Positions 1-9,408 are shown, numbered from the stretch's first letter. The stretch: DNA of 64,000 bases from JAKFWF01 sp963741505 (GCA_963741505.1 CAVUIJ010000017.1:248001-312000); one strand, 5' to 3'. Notes: generated by a model not told the origin, from the letters alone. Translations and numbers: made by a program.

Positions 1-369
1 CGCGAGGATCGTGTCGGGCGCGGCTGCCGCCTCGAGCGCCGCGAACACCTTGTGCTTGACCTCGAGGTCCTCGACGATCGCCTCGATCACGATGTCGGCA
101 TGCGCGACCTCGTCGAGGGTAGCCGGCGACCGTGACGCGCTCGGCGGCGATCGCGTGGCGGCCTCGGCCGTGATCGTGCCCTTCTCCGCCTGGCGCGCCG
201 ATCATCTTGCCGACGAACGCGCACGCGCCTCGCGGCAGCGCCGGGCTTGGCGTCGAAGATGCGGACGGCGATGCCGCCCTCGGCCGCCACTTGCGCGATG
301 CCGCGGCCCATCGTGCCGGCGCCGACGACGCCGAGCGACGAGATCGAGGGCGGAGATGTCGATGGTCAT
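1..369 (-). CDS. 3-hydroxyacyl-CoA dehydrogenase, N-terminal part, frameshifted and cut by window edge
   Basis: NAD-binding half of a HadH/PaaH-type dehydrogenase, the family that oxidises 3-hydroxyacyl-CoA to 3-oxoacyl-CoA in beta-oxidation. From ATG 369 the Rossmann motif GVVGAGTMGRGIAQ appears, later AEKGTITAEA and HADIVIEAIVEDLEVK near the edge. These blocks lie in different frames: one extra base around 335-345 separates the start codon from the Rossmann motif, and more breaks follow before base 90. The catalytic C-terminal domain would lie left of the window. The family call is firm because the blocks keep the right order and spacing. The substrate cannot be told from this half. Confidence 0.8.
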
Positions 370-384
370 CTGCGTGTCATCCGA

Positions 385-682
385 TCAGACGTGCATGTCC
401 TGCAGCGCCGGCTCGTCGGCGCCGTCGTGCGCGTCCTCGCCCTTCTTCAGCGCGGCTCGATGGCCGCGATCAGCGCGCGCGCGGACTGTCGGCCGACAAC
501 TCGACCGCGACGCGATCCTTGGCGCCGTCGGCCTGGCACACGAAATCGATCGCGAGCGCGTGATCGAGCGGCGCGTGAAACGGATGGTCGAAGTAGACGT
601 TGGCGGTGTCGATCCGCATCCAGCCGGCCGGGCCCTTGGCGCTGCCGAACACGCGCTTCTTGTCGACGATATAGGAGCACAT
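385..682 (-). CDS. DUF6295 family small protein, frameshifted
   Basis: Small protein of about 98 residues starting MCSYIVDKKRVFGSAKG and ending EPALQDMHV. The conserved middle (DHPFHAPLDHALAIDF, then VAVELSA) matches my memory of the DUF6295 family; its function is unknown. The frame breaks in a GCGCGC run near 480 and again near 460, where ALIAAIE and ALKKGEDAHDG fall in different frames; both repair with single-base changes. The gene lies just upstream of, and co-oriented with, the dehydrogenase at the left edge, so the two may be co-transcribed. A palindromic repeat follows its start on the other side. Confidence 0.65.
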
Positions 683-696
683 GAGGTTTCTCCATT

Positions 697-727
697 GTAG
701 GTCGGGTCATGCGGAGCGCGACCCGAC
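697..727. repeat. Palindromic intergenic repeat, family A copy 1
   Basis: GTAG followed by a hairpin: GTCGGGTC at 701-708 pairs with GACCCGAC at 720-727. It is the shortest of five related palindromes in the window, at 7249, 10567, 15416 and 50812, which share a GTAGGTYGGGTC arm. It sits between the DUF6295 gene and the dienelactone hydrolase. Confidence 0.6.
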
Positions 728-771
728 AGAATGGCGCGCGCGAAGCGCACCGCATTGATTTGCGGTGAGCG

Positions 772-1531
772 TTAGGCCGCCAGGTGCTTGTTGTAGAACG
801 CCATCACCTTGGCCCAGCCGTCGGCGGCCTGCTCGGGGCGATAGGCGACGCGGGAGGCATTGAAGAACGCGTGGCCGCAGCCGTCGTAGCGATGGAACTC
901 GTAGGACTTGCCGGCCTTCTTCAACGCCGCCTCGAGCCGGTCGACGTGCTCGCGGCTTGGGGTTCTGGTCCTCGTTGCCGAACAGGCCGAGCACCGGGCA
1001 GGCGAGATTCTCCGTCAGCTCGATCGGCGGCGACCGGGCGCAGCGGCGTGTCAGGTCCTTCGGGTCGTCGACGACGACGTTGCCGCCCCAGCAGTTGACG
1101 CAGGCGTCGATACGCCGTCGGCAGCTTGCAGGCCGACGAGATAGGCATGCCGGCCGCCCGAGCAGAAGCCGATGACGCCGACCTTGCCGTTGCTCTCAGG
1201 CCGCGCGCGCAGGAACGCTGCCGCACCTGCGGCATCGCCGACCACCTGGCTCGTCGGCCACGCCGCCCTTGCCGCGCGCCTTGGCGGCGAGGTCGTCGGG
1301 CGAGCCGGCGCCTTCGCGGAAATAGAGATGCGGCGCGATCGTCGCGAAGCCGTGCAGCGCAAGCTTGCGCACGGCCTCGGTGATCCACTCGTCCCAGCCG
1401 GGCATGTGATGGATGAGCACGACGCCGGGATATTTTCCGGGTGCGGACGGGCGCGCGTAGTAGGCCTCGCCCTCGTCGCCGTTGTGGCCCTTGAACTTGA
1501 CGACATCCGCAATCATGCCGCGGTAGGACAT
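772..1531 (-). CDS. Dienelactone hydrolase family protein, frameshifted
   Basis: Alpha/beta hydrolase of the dienelactone hydrolase family (cytosolic esterases; some open lactone rings in aromatic catabolism). The start MSYRGMIADVVKF at 1531 is preceded by a good CAGGAGG ribosome site. Visible landmarks in order: GVVLIHHMPGWDEW, the nucleophile elbow GVIGFCSGGRH with a cysteine nucleophile, PVLGLFGNEDQNP around the acid, DGCGHAFFN with the histidine, and the end MAFYNKHLAA. They fall in several frames, with breaks near 1250, 1110 and 955. Total length (about 253 residues) is normal once the breaks are repaired. It could act on aromatic lactones, but nothing next to it fixes the substrate. Confidence 0.75.
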
Positions 1532-1707
1532 GCTAGTGCCTCCTGAACCAGACGTAAGGTGTGGGCACAATGTAGCGAGAAAATGTGGACAGTCACCATA
1601 TTCCGCGTGCATGTGCGAGGTCGCGGCCAAACCGGCGTTGCACATGGCCAGTTACCTTTGTGCCCGTCTTGGCGATCCCTGGCCGCAAGTTCAAATGTGA
1701 AACCACG

Positions 1708-2874
1708 ATGACGAATGCATCGCCCAGAGCCGACGAGAGGATCGCGCTGCTGCTGCAGGGCGGCGGCGCGCTCGGCTCCTACCAGGCCGGCGCCTACGAG
1801 GCACTCGATGCGGCTGGATTGCGTCCGCACTGGCTCGCCGGTATATCCATTGGTGCGATCAACGCCGCGATCATCGCCGGCAATCCGCCGAAAACCGTCG
1901 TGGCTCGCCTGCGCGAGTTCTGGCAACGCATCTCCTCGAGTGTCACGCCGTTTCCCTACTTCGAGGAGTTGCTGGAGCAGACGTTCAGCAAGAGCGCGGC
2001 CGCGACGACATTGTTGTACGGGGCGCCAGGCTTCTTTACCCCGCGTGCCTTGCCGCCATTCGGGAACGGCGATTGCCCGCCGTCAAAGCTCAGCTACTAC
2101 GACACGCGTGAGTTGAAGGGCACGCTCGAGCGCATCGTCGATTTCGATCGAATAAATTCGGGTGCCGCCGACACCATGCGCCTCAGCGTCGGCGCCGTCG
2201 GTGTTGAAAGCGGCAACTTTGCCTATTTCGACAGCGCCAAGACTCGTATCGGGCCCGAGCACATCATGGCGAGCGGCGCGCTGCCGCCCGGCCTGCCGCC
2301 GATCGAGATCGAGGGTCAGTTTTTCTGGGACGGCGGCCTGGTCTCCAATACGCCGCTGCAGTACGTCATCGACGAGGACGGGCAGGATGACATCCTGGCG
2401 TTCCAGGTCGACCTGTTCAGCGCGCGCGGTCCGATGCCGCATAATCTATGGGACGTCGCCGAGCGCGAGAAGGACATCCGTTTCTCGAGCCGGACGCGGC
2501 TCAACACCGACGTCGTCAAGCGGAGACAGGTGATGGCACAGGCGGCCGCGCGGATCGTTGCCAAGGTGCGGCCGGAGCTGCGCGGCGATCCCGATCTCGT
2601 CTATCTGATGCAGCAAGCCTGCGTGCCGTCGTTGTCGCTCGTCCACTTCATCTACAAGGCCAAGCACGACTTCGGCGGCTTCTCGAAAGATTATGATTTC
2701 GCACGCTCCTCGATCGAGGCGCATTGGGCGTCAGGCAAGGCAGACGTCGAAGCCACACTGCAGCACGACCGCTGGCGCAATCGCGCGCGGCCAGAGCCTG
2801 GAGAGGTCAAGGTGTTCGATCTCGCCCCCGCGCCGATCGCCGAACCAGATCATGGAAAGCGCCCAGGCGCGTAA
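1708..2874 (+). CDS. Patatin-like phospholipase with DUF3734-type C-terminus
   Basis: Intact 388-residue patatin-family acyl hydrolase. Near the N-terminus are the oxyanion loop GGGALGSYQAG, the nucleophile elbow GISIG (serine near residue 48) and, about 165 residues further, WDGGL carrying the aspartate of the Ser-Asp dyad. The C-terminal third (RRQVMAQAAARIVAKVRPEL onward) is typical of the DUF3734-tailed patatins of proteobacteria, linked to membrane lipid or polyhydroxyalkanoate turnover. ATG 1708 is preferred because the family starts just before the glycine loop; an in-frame start at 1585 would add 41 unconserved residues. No strong ribosome site precedes 1708. Confidence 0.85.
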   Translation: MTNASPRADERIALLLQGGGALGSYQAGAYEALDAAGLRPHWLAGISIGAINAAIIAGNPPKTVVARLREFWQRISSSVTPFPYFEELLEQTFSKSAAATTLLYGAPGFFTPRALPPFGNGDCPPSKLSYYDTRELKGTLERIVDFDRINSGAADTMRLSVGAVGVESGNFAYFDSAKTRIGPEHIMASGALPPGLPPIEIEGQFFWDGGLVSNTPLQYVIDEDGQDDILAFQVDLFSARGPMPHNLWDVAEREKDIRFSSRTRLNTDVVKRRQVMAQAAARIVAKVRPELRGDPDLVYLMQQACVPSLSLVHFIYKAKHDFGGFSKDYDFARSSIEAHWASGKADVEATLQHDRWRNRARPEPGEVKVFDLAPAPIAEPDHGKRPGA

Positions 2875-2949
2875 AGTCGGGCTCGTAACGGTTGTCTTCG
2901 CACGCGGCGGCGGCCCACGATCAGGCCGCGTGTGATGTGCTGTGCCGCC

Positions 2950-3996
2950 TCACGGCGCCCAGGGGTCTTTGGGCTTGCCGGCGTCCGCCGCCTCGCGTTC
3001 GGCGGTGCCGGCTTTGCCGATCTCGCCGGTCAGTGCGAACAGCGCTTCCTTCATGCCGGCGCCCGAAACCGCCGACAGCACCAGCGGCTTCTTGCGCGCG
3101 GCCTTCTGCAATGCGGCCGCGCGCTCGGCGATGGTGTCGGCATCCAGCGCATCGCACTTCGACAGCGCGACGATCTCCTTCTTCCTGTCGAGTCCGCCGC
3201 CGTAGGCCTTGAGCTCGCGCCGCACGGTCTTGTAGGCGGCGGCCGGGTCGGGCTCGGTGGCGTCGACCAGATGCAGCAGTACGCGGCATCGTTCGACGTG
3301 GCCGAGGAACCGGTCACCGAGGCCGGCGCCCTCGTGTGCGCCCTCGATCAGGCCCGGGATGTCGGCCAGCACGAAATCGACGTCGCCGGCGCGGATCACG
3401 CCGAGGTTGGGGTGCAAAGTCGTGAACGGATAAGGGGCAATCTTCGGCCGCGCGGCCGTAACGGCGGCGAGGAACGTCGACTTGCCGGCGTTGGGCAAGC
3501 CGATGAGACCGGCGTCGGCGATCAGCTTGAGCCGCAGCCAGATCCACATCTCCTGCCCGACCAGGCCCGGATTGGCGCGGCGCGGGGCCTGGTTGGTCGC
3601 GCTCTTGAAGTGCGAGTTGCCGAAGCCGCCGTTACCGCCCTCGAGCAGCGTGATGCGCTGGCCGGCCTCGGTCAGCTCGGCCAGCACCGTCTCCTGGTCC
3701 TCGGCGAGCACGACGGTGCCCGGCGGTACCTTGAGCACGATGTCATCGCCGCCGGCGCCGGCGCGGTTGCGGCCCATGCCGTGCTGGCCGATCTTCGCCT
3801 TGAAGTGCTGCTGGTAGCGGAAGTCGATCAGCGTGTTGAGGCTTTCGACGCATTCGAGGATGACGTCGCCGCCCTTGCCGCCGTCGCCGCCGTCGGGGCC
3901 TCCGAACTCGATGAACTTCTCGCGCCGGAACGACACCGCGCCCGCACCGCCGTCGCCGGCCTTCACGAAAATCTTAGCCTGATCGAGGAATTTCAT
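2950..3996 (-). CDS. obgE: GTPase ObgE/CgtA
   Basis: Intact 348-residue Obg GTPase, a ribosome-assembly and growth-control factor that binds the 50S subunit. It begins MKFLDQAKIFVKAGDGG, the glycine-rich Obg fold, followed by the G domain: P-loop GLPNAGKST, DIPGLIEGAHEGAGLG (G3/switch II), and a short C-terminal tail rich in charge (EREAADAGKPKDP). The length matches alphaproteobacterial Obg. The start lies behind GGGGCA. In many genomes obg sits with rplU and rpmA, but here no ribosomal gene is adjacent. It converges with the patatin gene across 75 bp. Confidence 0.95.
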   Translation of the reverse strand: MKFLDQAKIFVKAGDGGAGAVSFRREKFIEFGGPDGGDGGKGGDVILECVESLNTLIDFRYQQHFKAKIGQHGMGRNRAGAGGDDIVLKVPPGTVVLAEDQETVLAELTEAGQRITLLEGGNGGFGNSHFKSATNQAPRRANPGLVGQEMWIWLRLKLIADAGLIGLPNAGKSTFLAAVTAARPKIAPYPFTTLHPNLGVIRAGDVDFVLADIPGLIEGAHEGAGLGDRFLGHVERCRVLLHLVDATEPDPAAAYKTVRRELKAYGGGLDRKKEIVALSKCDALDADTIAERAAALQKAARKKPLVLSAVSGAGMKEALFALTGEIGKAGTAEREAADAGKPKDPWAP

Positions 3997-4389
3997 TGCC
4001 CCTACATATGGGCAGACGAGGCGGGGCGCAACGCGCCTGCTGCGGGGGCGTAAATGATCGCCAGGTATCCGAGCCAAGAACCAAGTATCAGAGCCAAGCA
4101 TCAGACCGCGAAGACAACTTGAAATTCAACATCGTCCCGGCCTGGTCCCTCGCGCTCGCTTCCGCTCCCGCTCGGCGCCAGGATGACGGTTTGCTGGATG
4201 TGTGCCCGCTGCCCCGCCAAATACGACTGCCCTGCGCTCGACCGGGCGGCGGCGAGCATCGCGAAGCCCCCGACGAGCCGCGCCTGCCCCCGCGTCTACC
4301 CCCTTGCGCGGAACGAGAGTATTACCAAGTCTCAGCTGCAACCCTCTAGGCAATCGCGGGAGCGATGTGCCAACTGGCGGCGATAGCAG
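3997..4389. other. Intergenic region without a convincing gene
   Basis: About 390 bp between the divergent obgE and the DUF853 gene. Short open frames exist on both strands, but none has family features or a plausible ribosome site. It must hold the divergent promoters; I see no clear -35/-10 pair. Confidence 0.5.
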
Positions 4390-5928
4390 GTGTCCGATTC
4401 GGCCACCCCGCCTGGCGATCGGCCAGGCGCATGCGAGGAGCTCTGGCATATGCTGCAGGATGGCAAGATCTACGTCGGCAAAAGCGTCAAGCCGGAATTC
4501 CTGGACCTGAGGCTTGCCAATCGCCATGGGCTCGTCACCGGCGCCACCGGCACCGGCAAGACGGTGACGCTTCAGGTTCTGGCGGAGGGCTTTTCCGACG
4601 CGGGGGTGTCCGTGTTCGCCGCCGACATCAAGGGTGACCTGTCCGGCGTCGCCGCCGTCGGCGAGCCCAAGGACTTCATCGTCAAGCGCGTCAAGGACAT
4701 GGGCCTTGAAGGTCAGTACCAGAACAAGGCCTACCCGTGCGTGTTCTGGGACGTGTTCGGCGAGAGCGGGCACCCCGTGCGCGCGACGATTGCCGACATG
4801 GGACCGCTGCTGCTCGGACGCATGCTCGAGCTCAACGAGGTGCAGGAAGGCGTGCTCAACATCGCATTCCGCATCGCCGCCGACGAGAAGATGCCGCTCG
4901 ACGACCTCAATGACCTGCGCTCGCTGATCACCAACATCGCTTCGCGCGGCAAGGACATCACCACCAAGTACGGCAACGTCGCGACGACCTCGGTCGGCGC
5001 CATCCAGCGCCGCATCCTGGTGCTGGAGGAGCAGGGCGCGGCGCAGTTCTTCGGCCTGCCGTCGCTCGACATCAACGATTTCATGCGCACCGCACCGGAC
5101 GGCCGCGGCATCATCAATATTCTCGCCGCCGACAAGCTGATGGAGAAGCCGCGGCTCTACTCGGTGTTCCTGCTGTGGATGCTGACCAAGCTGTGGCAGA
5201 CGCTGCCCGAGGTCGGCGATCAGCCCAAGCCCAAGCTGGTGTTCTTCTTCGACGAGGCGCATCTGCTGTTCACCGACGCGCCCAAGCCGCTGCTGGAGCG
5301 CATCGAGCAGATCGCCCGCCTCGTGCGCTCCAAGGGGGTCGGCGTATATTTCGTCACGCAGAACCCGCTCGACGTGCCCAATACGATCTCCGCGCAGCTC
5401 GGCAATCGCGTTCAGCATGCCCTGCGCGCGTTCACGCCGTTCGAGCAGAAGGCGGTCGAGGTCGCGGCCAAGACGTTCCGGCAGAACCCGGCGCTCGATA
5501 CCGCCACCGTGATCAAGGAGCTGAAGCTCGGCGAGGCGCTGGTCTCGTTCCTGGAGAACAAGGGCGAGCCGTCGATGGTGCAGCGGACGACGATCAGTCC
5601 ACCTCAGGGCCGCATCGGACCTTTGAAGCCGGAGGAGCGGCGCGGCGTGATCGAGTACAGCCCGGTCTTCGGCAAGTACGAGGACCGGCAGGAGCGCCAG
5701 TCCGCGCACGAGATCATCCAGGGCCAGGCTGCCGCGGCCGAGCAGCAGGCCGGCACCGGCGGCGGCTGGTGGCAGACTACGATCTTCGGGGGCAAGAGCG
5801 CCACGACCGGCCGCCAGCAGCAGGGCATGGGCGGCATGATCGCCAAGGAGATCCAGCGCTCGGTAGCCCGCTCGGCTGCAACCGTCATCAAAAACATCAT
5901 CATGAAATCTCTGGGCATGAAGCGGTAG
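4390..5928 (+). CDS. DUF853 / HerA-like P-loop ATPase (YjgR type)
   Basis: Intact 512-residue protein with a GTG start. It belongs to the HerA-FtsK superfamily branch called DUF853 (E. coli YjgR), whose role is not settled. Walker A is GATGTGKT near residue 54 and Walker B is LVFFFDEAHLLF near residue 287, followed by the arginine-containing stretch RLVRSKGVGVYFVTQNP. The C-terminus has an alanine/glutamine-rich linker and ends VIKNIIMKSLGMKR. It stands alone between divergent obgE and a cytochrome c gene 81 bp downstream. Confidence 0.9.
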   Translation: MSDSATPPGDRPGACEELWHMLQDGKIYVGKSVKPEFLDLRLANRHGLVTGATGTGKTVTLQVLAEGFSDAGVSVFAADIKGDLSGVAAVGEPKDFIVKRVKDMGLEGQYQNKAYPCVFWDVFGESGHPVRATIADMGPLLLGRMLELNEVQEGVLNIAFRIAADEKMPLDDLNDLRSLITNIASRGKDITTKYGNVATTSVGAIQRRILVLEEQGAAQFFGLPSLDINDFMRTAPDGRGIINILAADKLMEKPRLYSVFLLWMLTKLWQTLPEVGDQPKPKLVFFFDEAHLLFTDAPKPLLERIEQIARLVRSKGVGVYFVTQNPLDVPNTISAQLGNRVQHALRAFTPFEQKAVEVAAKTFRQNPALDTATVIKELKLGEALVSFLENKGEPSMVQRTTISPPQGRIGPLKPEERRGVIEYSPVFGKYEDRQERQSAHEIIQGQAAAAEQQAGTGGGWWQTTIFGGKSATTGRQQQGMGGMIAKEIQRSVARSAATVIKNIIMKSLGMKR

Positions 5929-6009
5929 CGTCCCGGCGTGGCTTGATCGTCGTCAAGGTTGCGGCCGGCAGGTCTTGCGACATGCACAAGCATCATCGCA
6001 GGAGGCACG

Positions 6010-6336
6010 ATGCTACATCCCTCAGCGCTACGCGCTACGATTCTGGCCTCGCTGCTGATGACTGGCCCGGCGTGGGCCCAGGACACTCGCCTGGCGCGCG
6101 GCCAGAAGATCGTCGAGGGCCAGTGCGCGCGCTGCCACGCCACCGGCAAGACCGACGCCAGCCCGTTGCCCAAGGCGCCTGCCTTCCGCACGTTGTCGAA
6201 GCGCTACCCGCTGCACTTCCTCGCGGAGGCCCTGGCCGAAGGCATCGTGACCGGCCACAACGACATGCCCGCGTTCCGCTTCTCGCCCGACGAGATCGAC
6301 GCCATCCTGGCCTACCTCGGCTCCATCCAGGAATAG
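6010..6336 (+). CDS. Small class I cytochrome c, secreted
   Basis: 108-residue periplasmic c-type cytochrome. It has a signal peptide ending in GPAWAQ, one haem-binding CARCH motif near residue 38 and a distal methionine in NDMPAFRFS near residue 88. ATG 6010 is chosen because AGGAGG lies directly upstream (6000-6005) and the signal peptide begins there. Single-haem soluble carriers of this type pass electrons to oxidases or dehydrogenases; no partner gene is adjacent. It is co-oriented with the DUF853 gene, but there is no functional link I can show. Confidence 0.85.
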   Translation: MLHPSALRATILASLLMTGPAWAQDTRLARGQKIVEGQCARCHATGKTDASPLPKAPAFRTLSKRYPLHFLAEALAEGIVTGHNDMPAFRFSPDEIDAILAYLGSIQE

Positions 6337-6388
6337 CCGCGCTCGTTCGGCAGGCGGCAAATTCGAGTGCGGGCATGGGCGCGAGCGG

Positions 6389-6492
6389 CTAGAGTCTTTC
6401 CGGCTTTCTTCGAATCGCCGGAAGCCTCTAGCTCTTTGCTTTTTCGTGCTTCTTTTCGGATAACCGGTTCCCACTTTTCCGGAAGCACTCTA
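6389..6492. repeat. CTAGAG-bounded palindromic repeat with two hairpins
   Basis: First hairpin: CTAGAGTCTTTCCGGC (6389-6404) pairs with GCCGGAAGCCTCTAG (6417-6431). A second, weaker one runs from GTGCTTC to GGAAGCAC around GGATAACCGGTTCCCAC. Sequences of the form GGAAAACCGGTTCCCAC are common intergenic repeats in Rhizobiales (established knowledge). The CTAGAG ends recur in the composite repeat at 10567. Confidence 0.55.
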
Positions 6493-6530
6493 AGGTCGAG
6501 CTCCCGCCAACGATGCGACCCTGCGCGCCC

Positions 6531-7247
6531 ATGCCCCGCCTCAAGCTGGTGTTCGATCTCGACGACACGCTCTATTCGGAGCGTCAGTTCGCGATCTCCG
6601 GCTTCCGCGCCTGCGAGGCCTGGCTCGAGCGCGAGTACGGCGCGACAATCGCGTCGGCGTCTACGCCGGAGCGACCAGCAACGAGCATCGTCGAGGACAT
6701 GACCCGCCTGCTCGACGACGGGCACATGCGCGCCCTGTTTCCGCAGGTGCTGCGCCGGAAGGTGCCGCACGCCGGCGAGGACCTCGTCGAACGCTTCATC
6801 GACGTCTACCGCTATCACGCGCCCGAGATCGCGCTCTATGACGACGCCGGCGCCGCGCTCGACCACTACGGCGCGCTGGGCCCGCTCGGCCTCATCACCG
6901 ACGGCCAGCACGACGTGCAGGCGAGCAAGGTCGCCGCGCTTGGCATCGCGCCGCGATTTCATCACATCGTCTACACGAGCGCACTCGGCGGCCGGCAATT
7001 CTCCAAGCCGCACCCGCTGGCCTATGAGCGGATGGAGGCCGCGCTCGGCGAGCCGGGCGATCGCTTCGTCTACGTCGGCGACAATCCCGCCAAGGACTTC
7101 GTCGTGCCCAATCAACGCGGCTGGATCAGCGTGCAGGTCGACCGCCCGCTGCGTATTCACGCCCGCGCCGCCACGGCACCCGGCGGTACGCCGCAGCACG
7201 TGATCGACAGTCTTGCCGAGCTGCCGGTGCTGCTCGCAGCTTTGTAA
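6531..7247 (+). CDS. HAD-superfamily hydrolase (phosphatase, nucleotidase-like)
   Basis: About 238-residue haloacid-dehalogenase-type hydrolase. Motif I is VFDLDDTLYSE at the very start, motif II is the threonine in LGLITDGQ, motif III the lysine in QFSKPHPL, and motif IV is VYVGDNPAKDF. These are the residues that form the phosphoaspartate and bind magnesium. Family members dephosphorylate small sugar or nucleotide phosphates; the substrate here is unknown. ATG 6531 is preferred over 6513 because MPRLKLVFDLDDT places motif I at its usual distance from the N-terminus. Confidence 0.8.
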   Translation: MPRLKLVFDLDDTLYSERQFAISGFRACEAWLEREYGATIASASTPERPATSIVEDMTRLLDDGHMRALFPQVLRRKVPHAGEDLVERFIDVYRYHAPEIALYDDAGAALDHYGALGPLGLITDGQHDVQASKVAALGIAPRFHHIVYTSALGGRQFSKPHPLAYERMEAALGEPGDRFVYVGDNPAKDFVVPNQRGWISVQVDRPLRIHARAATAPGGTPQHVIDSLAELPVLLAAL

Positions 7248-7248
7248 G

Positions 7249-7294
7249 CTGGGTCGCGGCGCTCGCTTCGCTCACTCCCCTTGACCCAGCCTAC
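7249..7294. repeat. Palindromic intergenic repeat, family A copy 2
   Basis: GCTGGGTCGCG pairs with the right arm TTGACCCAGCCTAC. The loop carries its own small palindrome, GCTCGCTTCGCTCAC. It lies immediately behind the HAD stop codon. Confidence 0.6.
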
Positions 7295-7454
7295 ATCCTT
7301 CACGCCGCCCGCGTGATGCCGGCGCAACTTCTTTCCGCGGATTAAACGTCCTTTAAGCCTTATTGCCGATAGTCCCGATCTGAAACAGTGCCGCGTAACG
7401 GTTTCGGTCCTGACTGCGCCTCCCGGCCGGACGGGGAATTCAAGAGGAAGACAC

Positions 7455-8237
7455 ATGACCAGACTTCTCGGCTTCGTGGCCATTGGCGCAGCGGTTGTTG
7501 CGACGAGCGTGGCCGTCCAGGCGGCAGATCTCAATCGCGGCCATGGCGGTCGTGGCAGCATCAAGGACCATGGCTATTCTGCGCCGGCGCCGAGCGGCTG
7601 CCCGTCCTGGTATGCGCGCGTCGACGGCGGTTACTCCACATTCGACCGTCCGAGCATCATCCAGATCAACGTCGACGACTGGACCGGCGCCAAGATCGAC
7701 AGCACGTGGTCGGTCGGCGGCGGCATCGGCACCTACCTGTCGTGCAGCGCCCGCTTCGACGTCACCATCGATCGTCGCTTCGACACCGACGTGAAGGGCG
7801 CCAACGCCAATCCGTTCTCGCCCGCCTATGCGACGGCCGGCCACAAGCTCGGCCTCGACAGCACGCTGCTGCTGGCCAACGTCTACTACGACTTCAACGC
7901 GCGCGGCCACTTCAACCCCTACGTCGGCATCGGCCTCGGCGCCGTCCGCCACAACGTCTCTGGTGTTCGGCACCCCGCGCCCGGATTCACAAGCATCCCG
8001 CTGACGATCGAGGACGCCAGCAACTGGCACGTCGCCGGCGCGCTGATGACGGGCTTCACGGTCGCGCTGCGCGATCGCATGACGCTCGATGCCGGCTACC
8101 GGTTCCTGTACCTGGGCCAGGCCAAGAGCGGCAACTTCTACCAGACCGGCACCCCCGCCAACGCCGCCGGCCCCGTCAACATCGACGAGATCCACGCCCA
8201 CGAGTTCCGCGTCGGTCTGCGCTACGACATCCGCTGA
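7455..8237 (+). CDS. Outer-membrane beta-barrel protein 1 (Omp25/OmpW-like family)
   Basis: 260-residue secreted protein. A signal peptide is followed by SVAVQAADLN (cleavage after VQA), then alternating amphipathic strands ending in EFRVGLRYDIR, the usual C-terminal beta-strand of alphaproteobacterial surface barrels. The internal block LANVYYDFNARGHFNPYVGIG recurs in the two other barrels of the window. Upstream AAGAGGA at 7443-7449 gives a good ribosome site. Such barrels are abundant surface proteins of unknown cargo; I cannot assign a transport role. It is tandem with barrel 2, with a 243-bp gap. Confidence 0.85.
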   Translation: MTRLLGFVAIGAAVVATSVAVQAADLNRGHGGRGSIKDHGYSAPAPSGCPSWYARVDGGYSTFDRPSIIQINVDDWTGAKIDSTWSVGGGIGTYLSCSARFDVTIDRRFDTDVKGANANPFSPAYATAGHKLGLDSTLLLANVYYDFNARGHFNPYVGIGLGAVRHNVSGVRHPAPGFTSIPLTIEDASNWHVAGALMTGFTVALRDRMTLDAGYRFLYLGQAKSGNFYQTGTPANAAGPVNIDEIHAHEFRVGLRYDIR

Positions 8238-8480
8238 TCTGAAGTCTTGAAAATTCCGGATGGGGGCTGTCGCTTCCATCCGGCCCCCTCGAGGTCGACG
8301 GGGGCCCCGCACGATCCCACGGTATCTGTTCGCGTATGGCGGCGCAGTTGGCGCCCGCCTGGGACGCCGTTCAGGACCCGCTTGTCTGCCTCGGCGCTTC
8401 GTCGCCGCAAGGTGACAACCATCAAAAGTGCTCGTCGGCCGGGATGTCCCGCGCCCCGCGCACGCAAGGGATCGACGCAC

Positions 8481-9383
8481 ATGACAATCTCCAGGATCAT
8501 GAACGCCGGCCAGTTGCTCGGCCTCTCGCTGGGCCTGGCGATCGCCGCCGGGACGACGCTGCCGGCATCCGCCGCCGACTGGAACAATGGTGATGGCGCA
8601 GCGCGCAAGTCGCGTGGCTCTGCCGCTGTACCGGTTCCCGCACCCGAGCCCGTGCCGGACTACGCGAGCGGCTACTACGTCCGCGTCGACGGCGTGTTCA
8701 GCCATTCGGACACCAAGAATTTCCGCAGCAGCTATCCAATGGTCGACGACAATCGTATCAACTCCGGGCTCGACAACTACGGCCGTCTCGGCTTCGGCGC
8801 CGGCTACTACTTCAGCCGCTGGCTGCGTGCGGACGTGACGTTCGACATCCGCGGCGAGGTCCGCGGCAAGGCTGGTGGGTCGACCACCTACAGCGTCTCC
8901 GATCCAGGCTACGATCCGCTGGGCAGCGCGGTGTTCCGCGACACATACGACGACCGCATCCGCTACAAGAACTACACGGCGATGGCGAATCTCTACGCCG
9001 ACATCCCGATGGGTCATTCGTTCACGCCCTATGTCGGTGTAGGTCTCGGTGTAGCCATTCACCGATCGACACGGCAATTCACGAACAGCACCGACTGTAT
9101 CGTTGATCTGGTAGCCACCGATTGCGATCCCGTGGCTGCAGGTCAGCAGGGGTCGACAAACATCAGATCCACCAGCATCGCAGCGAACGACAGCGCCTAC
9201 GGCTTGGCCGCCGCGGCAATGGTCGGCTTCACCTACCAGTTCTCGCGCATCGGCAAGATCGACGCCGGCTATCGCTGGCTGTTCATCGATGGTGTCGACT
9301 TCAACCACGGCGGCGAGGTGCTGTCCGTGCCGGACCAGAATATCCACGAGCTTCGCGTCGGCCTGCGCTACGACATCAACTGA
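8481..9383 (+). CDS. Outer-membrane beta-barrel protein 2
   Basis: 300-residue paralogue of the preceding gene. The signal peptide runs to LPASAADW, then a short proline-rich segment (PVPAPEPVPD), then barrel strands and a C-terminus LRVGLRYDIN. The shared block here is MANLYADIPMGHSFTPYVGVG. ATG 8481 is chosen because it begins the signal peptide and follows AAGGGA; longer in-frame extensions to 8247 would place unconserved residues before the signal. A strong intrinsic terminator follows 25 bp after the stop, so both barrels may form one transcription unit. Confidence 0.85.
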   Translation: MTISRIMNAGQLLGLSLGLAIAAGTTLPASAADWNNGDGAARKSRGSAAVPVPAPEPVPDYASGYYVRVDGVFSHSDTKNFRSSYPMVDDNRINSGLDNYGRLGFGAGYYFSRWLRADVTFDIRGEVRGKAGGSTTYSVSDPGYDPLGSAVFRDTYDDRIRYKNYTAMANLYADIPMGHSFTPYVGVGLGVAIHRSTRQFTNSTDCIVDLVATDCDPVAAGQQGSTNIRSTSIAANDSAYGLAAAAMVGFTYQFSRIGKIDAGYRWLFIDGVDFNHGGEVLSVPDQNIHELRVGLRYDIN

Positions 9384-9408
9384 GCGCAAATCCTAGCTCA
9401 ACGGCCAA

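Noticed and set aside
4183..4386. Small cysteine-containing frame (CARCPAKYDCPALDRAA) before the DUF853 gene.
   Set aside because: No ribosome site or family match, and the downstream part is low complexity.
4126..5709. Long open frame opposite the DUF853 gene (527 codons, minus).
   Set aside because: Product of strong GC bias at third positions of the real gene; low-complexity Arg/Leu/Gly/Val content and no family motif.
7440..9389. 649-codon open frame on the minus strand opposite barrels 1 and 2.
   Set aside because: Antisense shadow of two clear signal-peptide barrel genes with a terminator on the plus strand.
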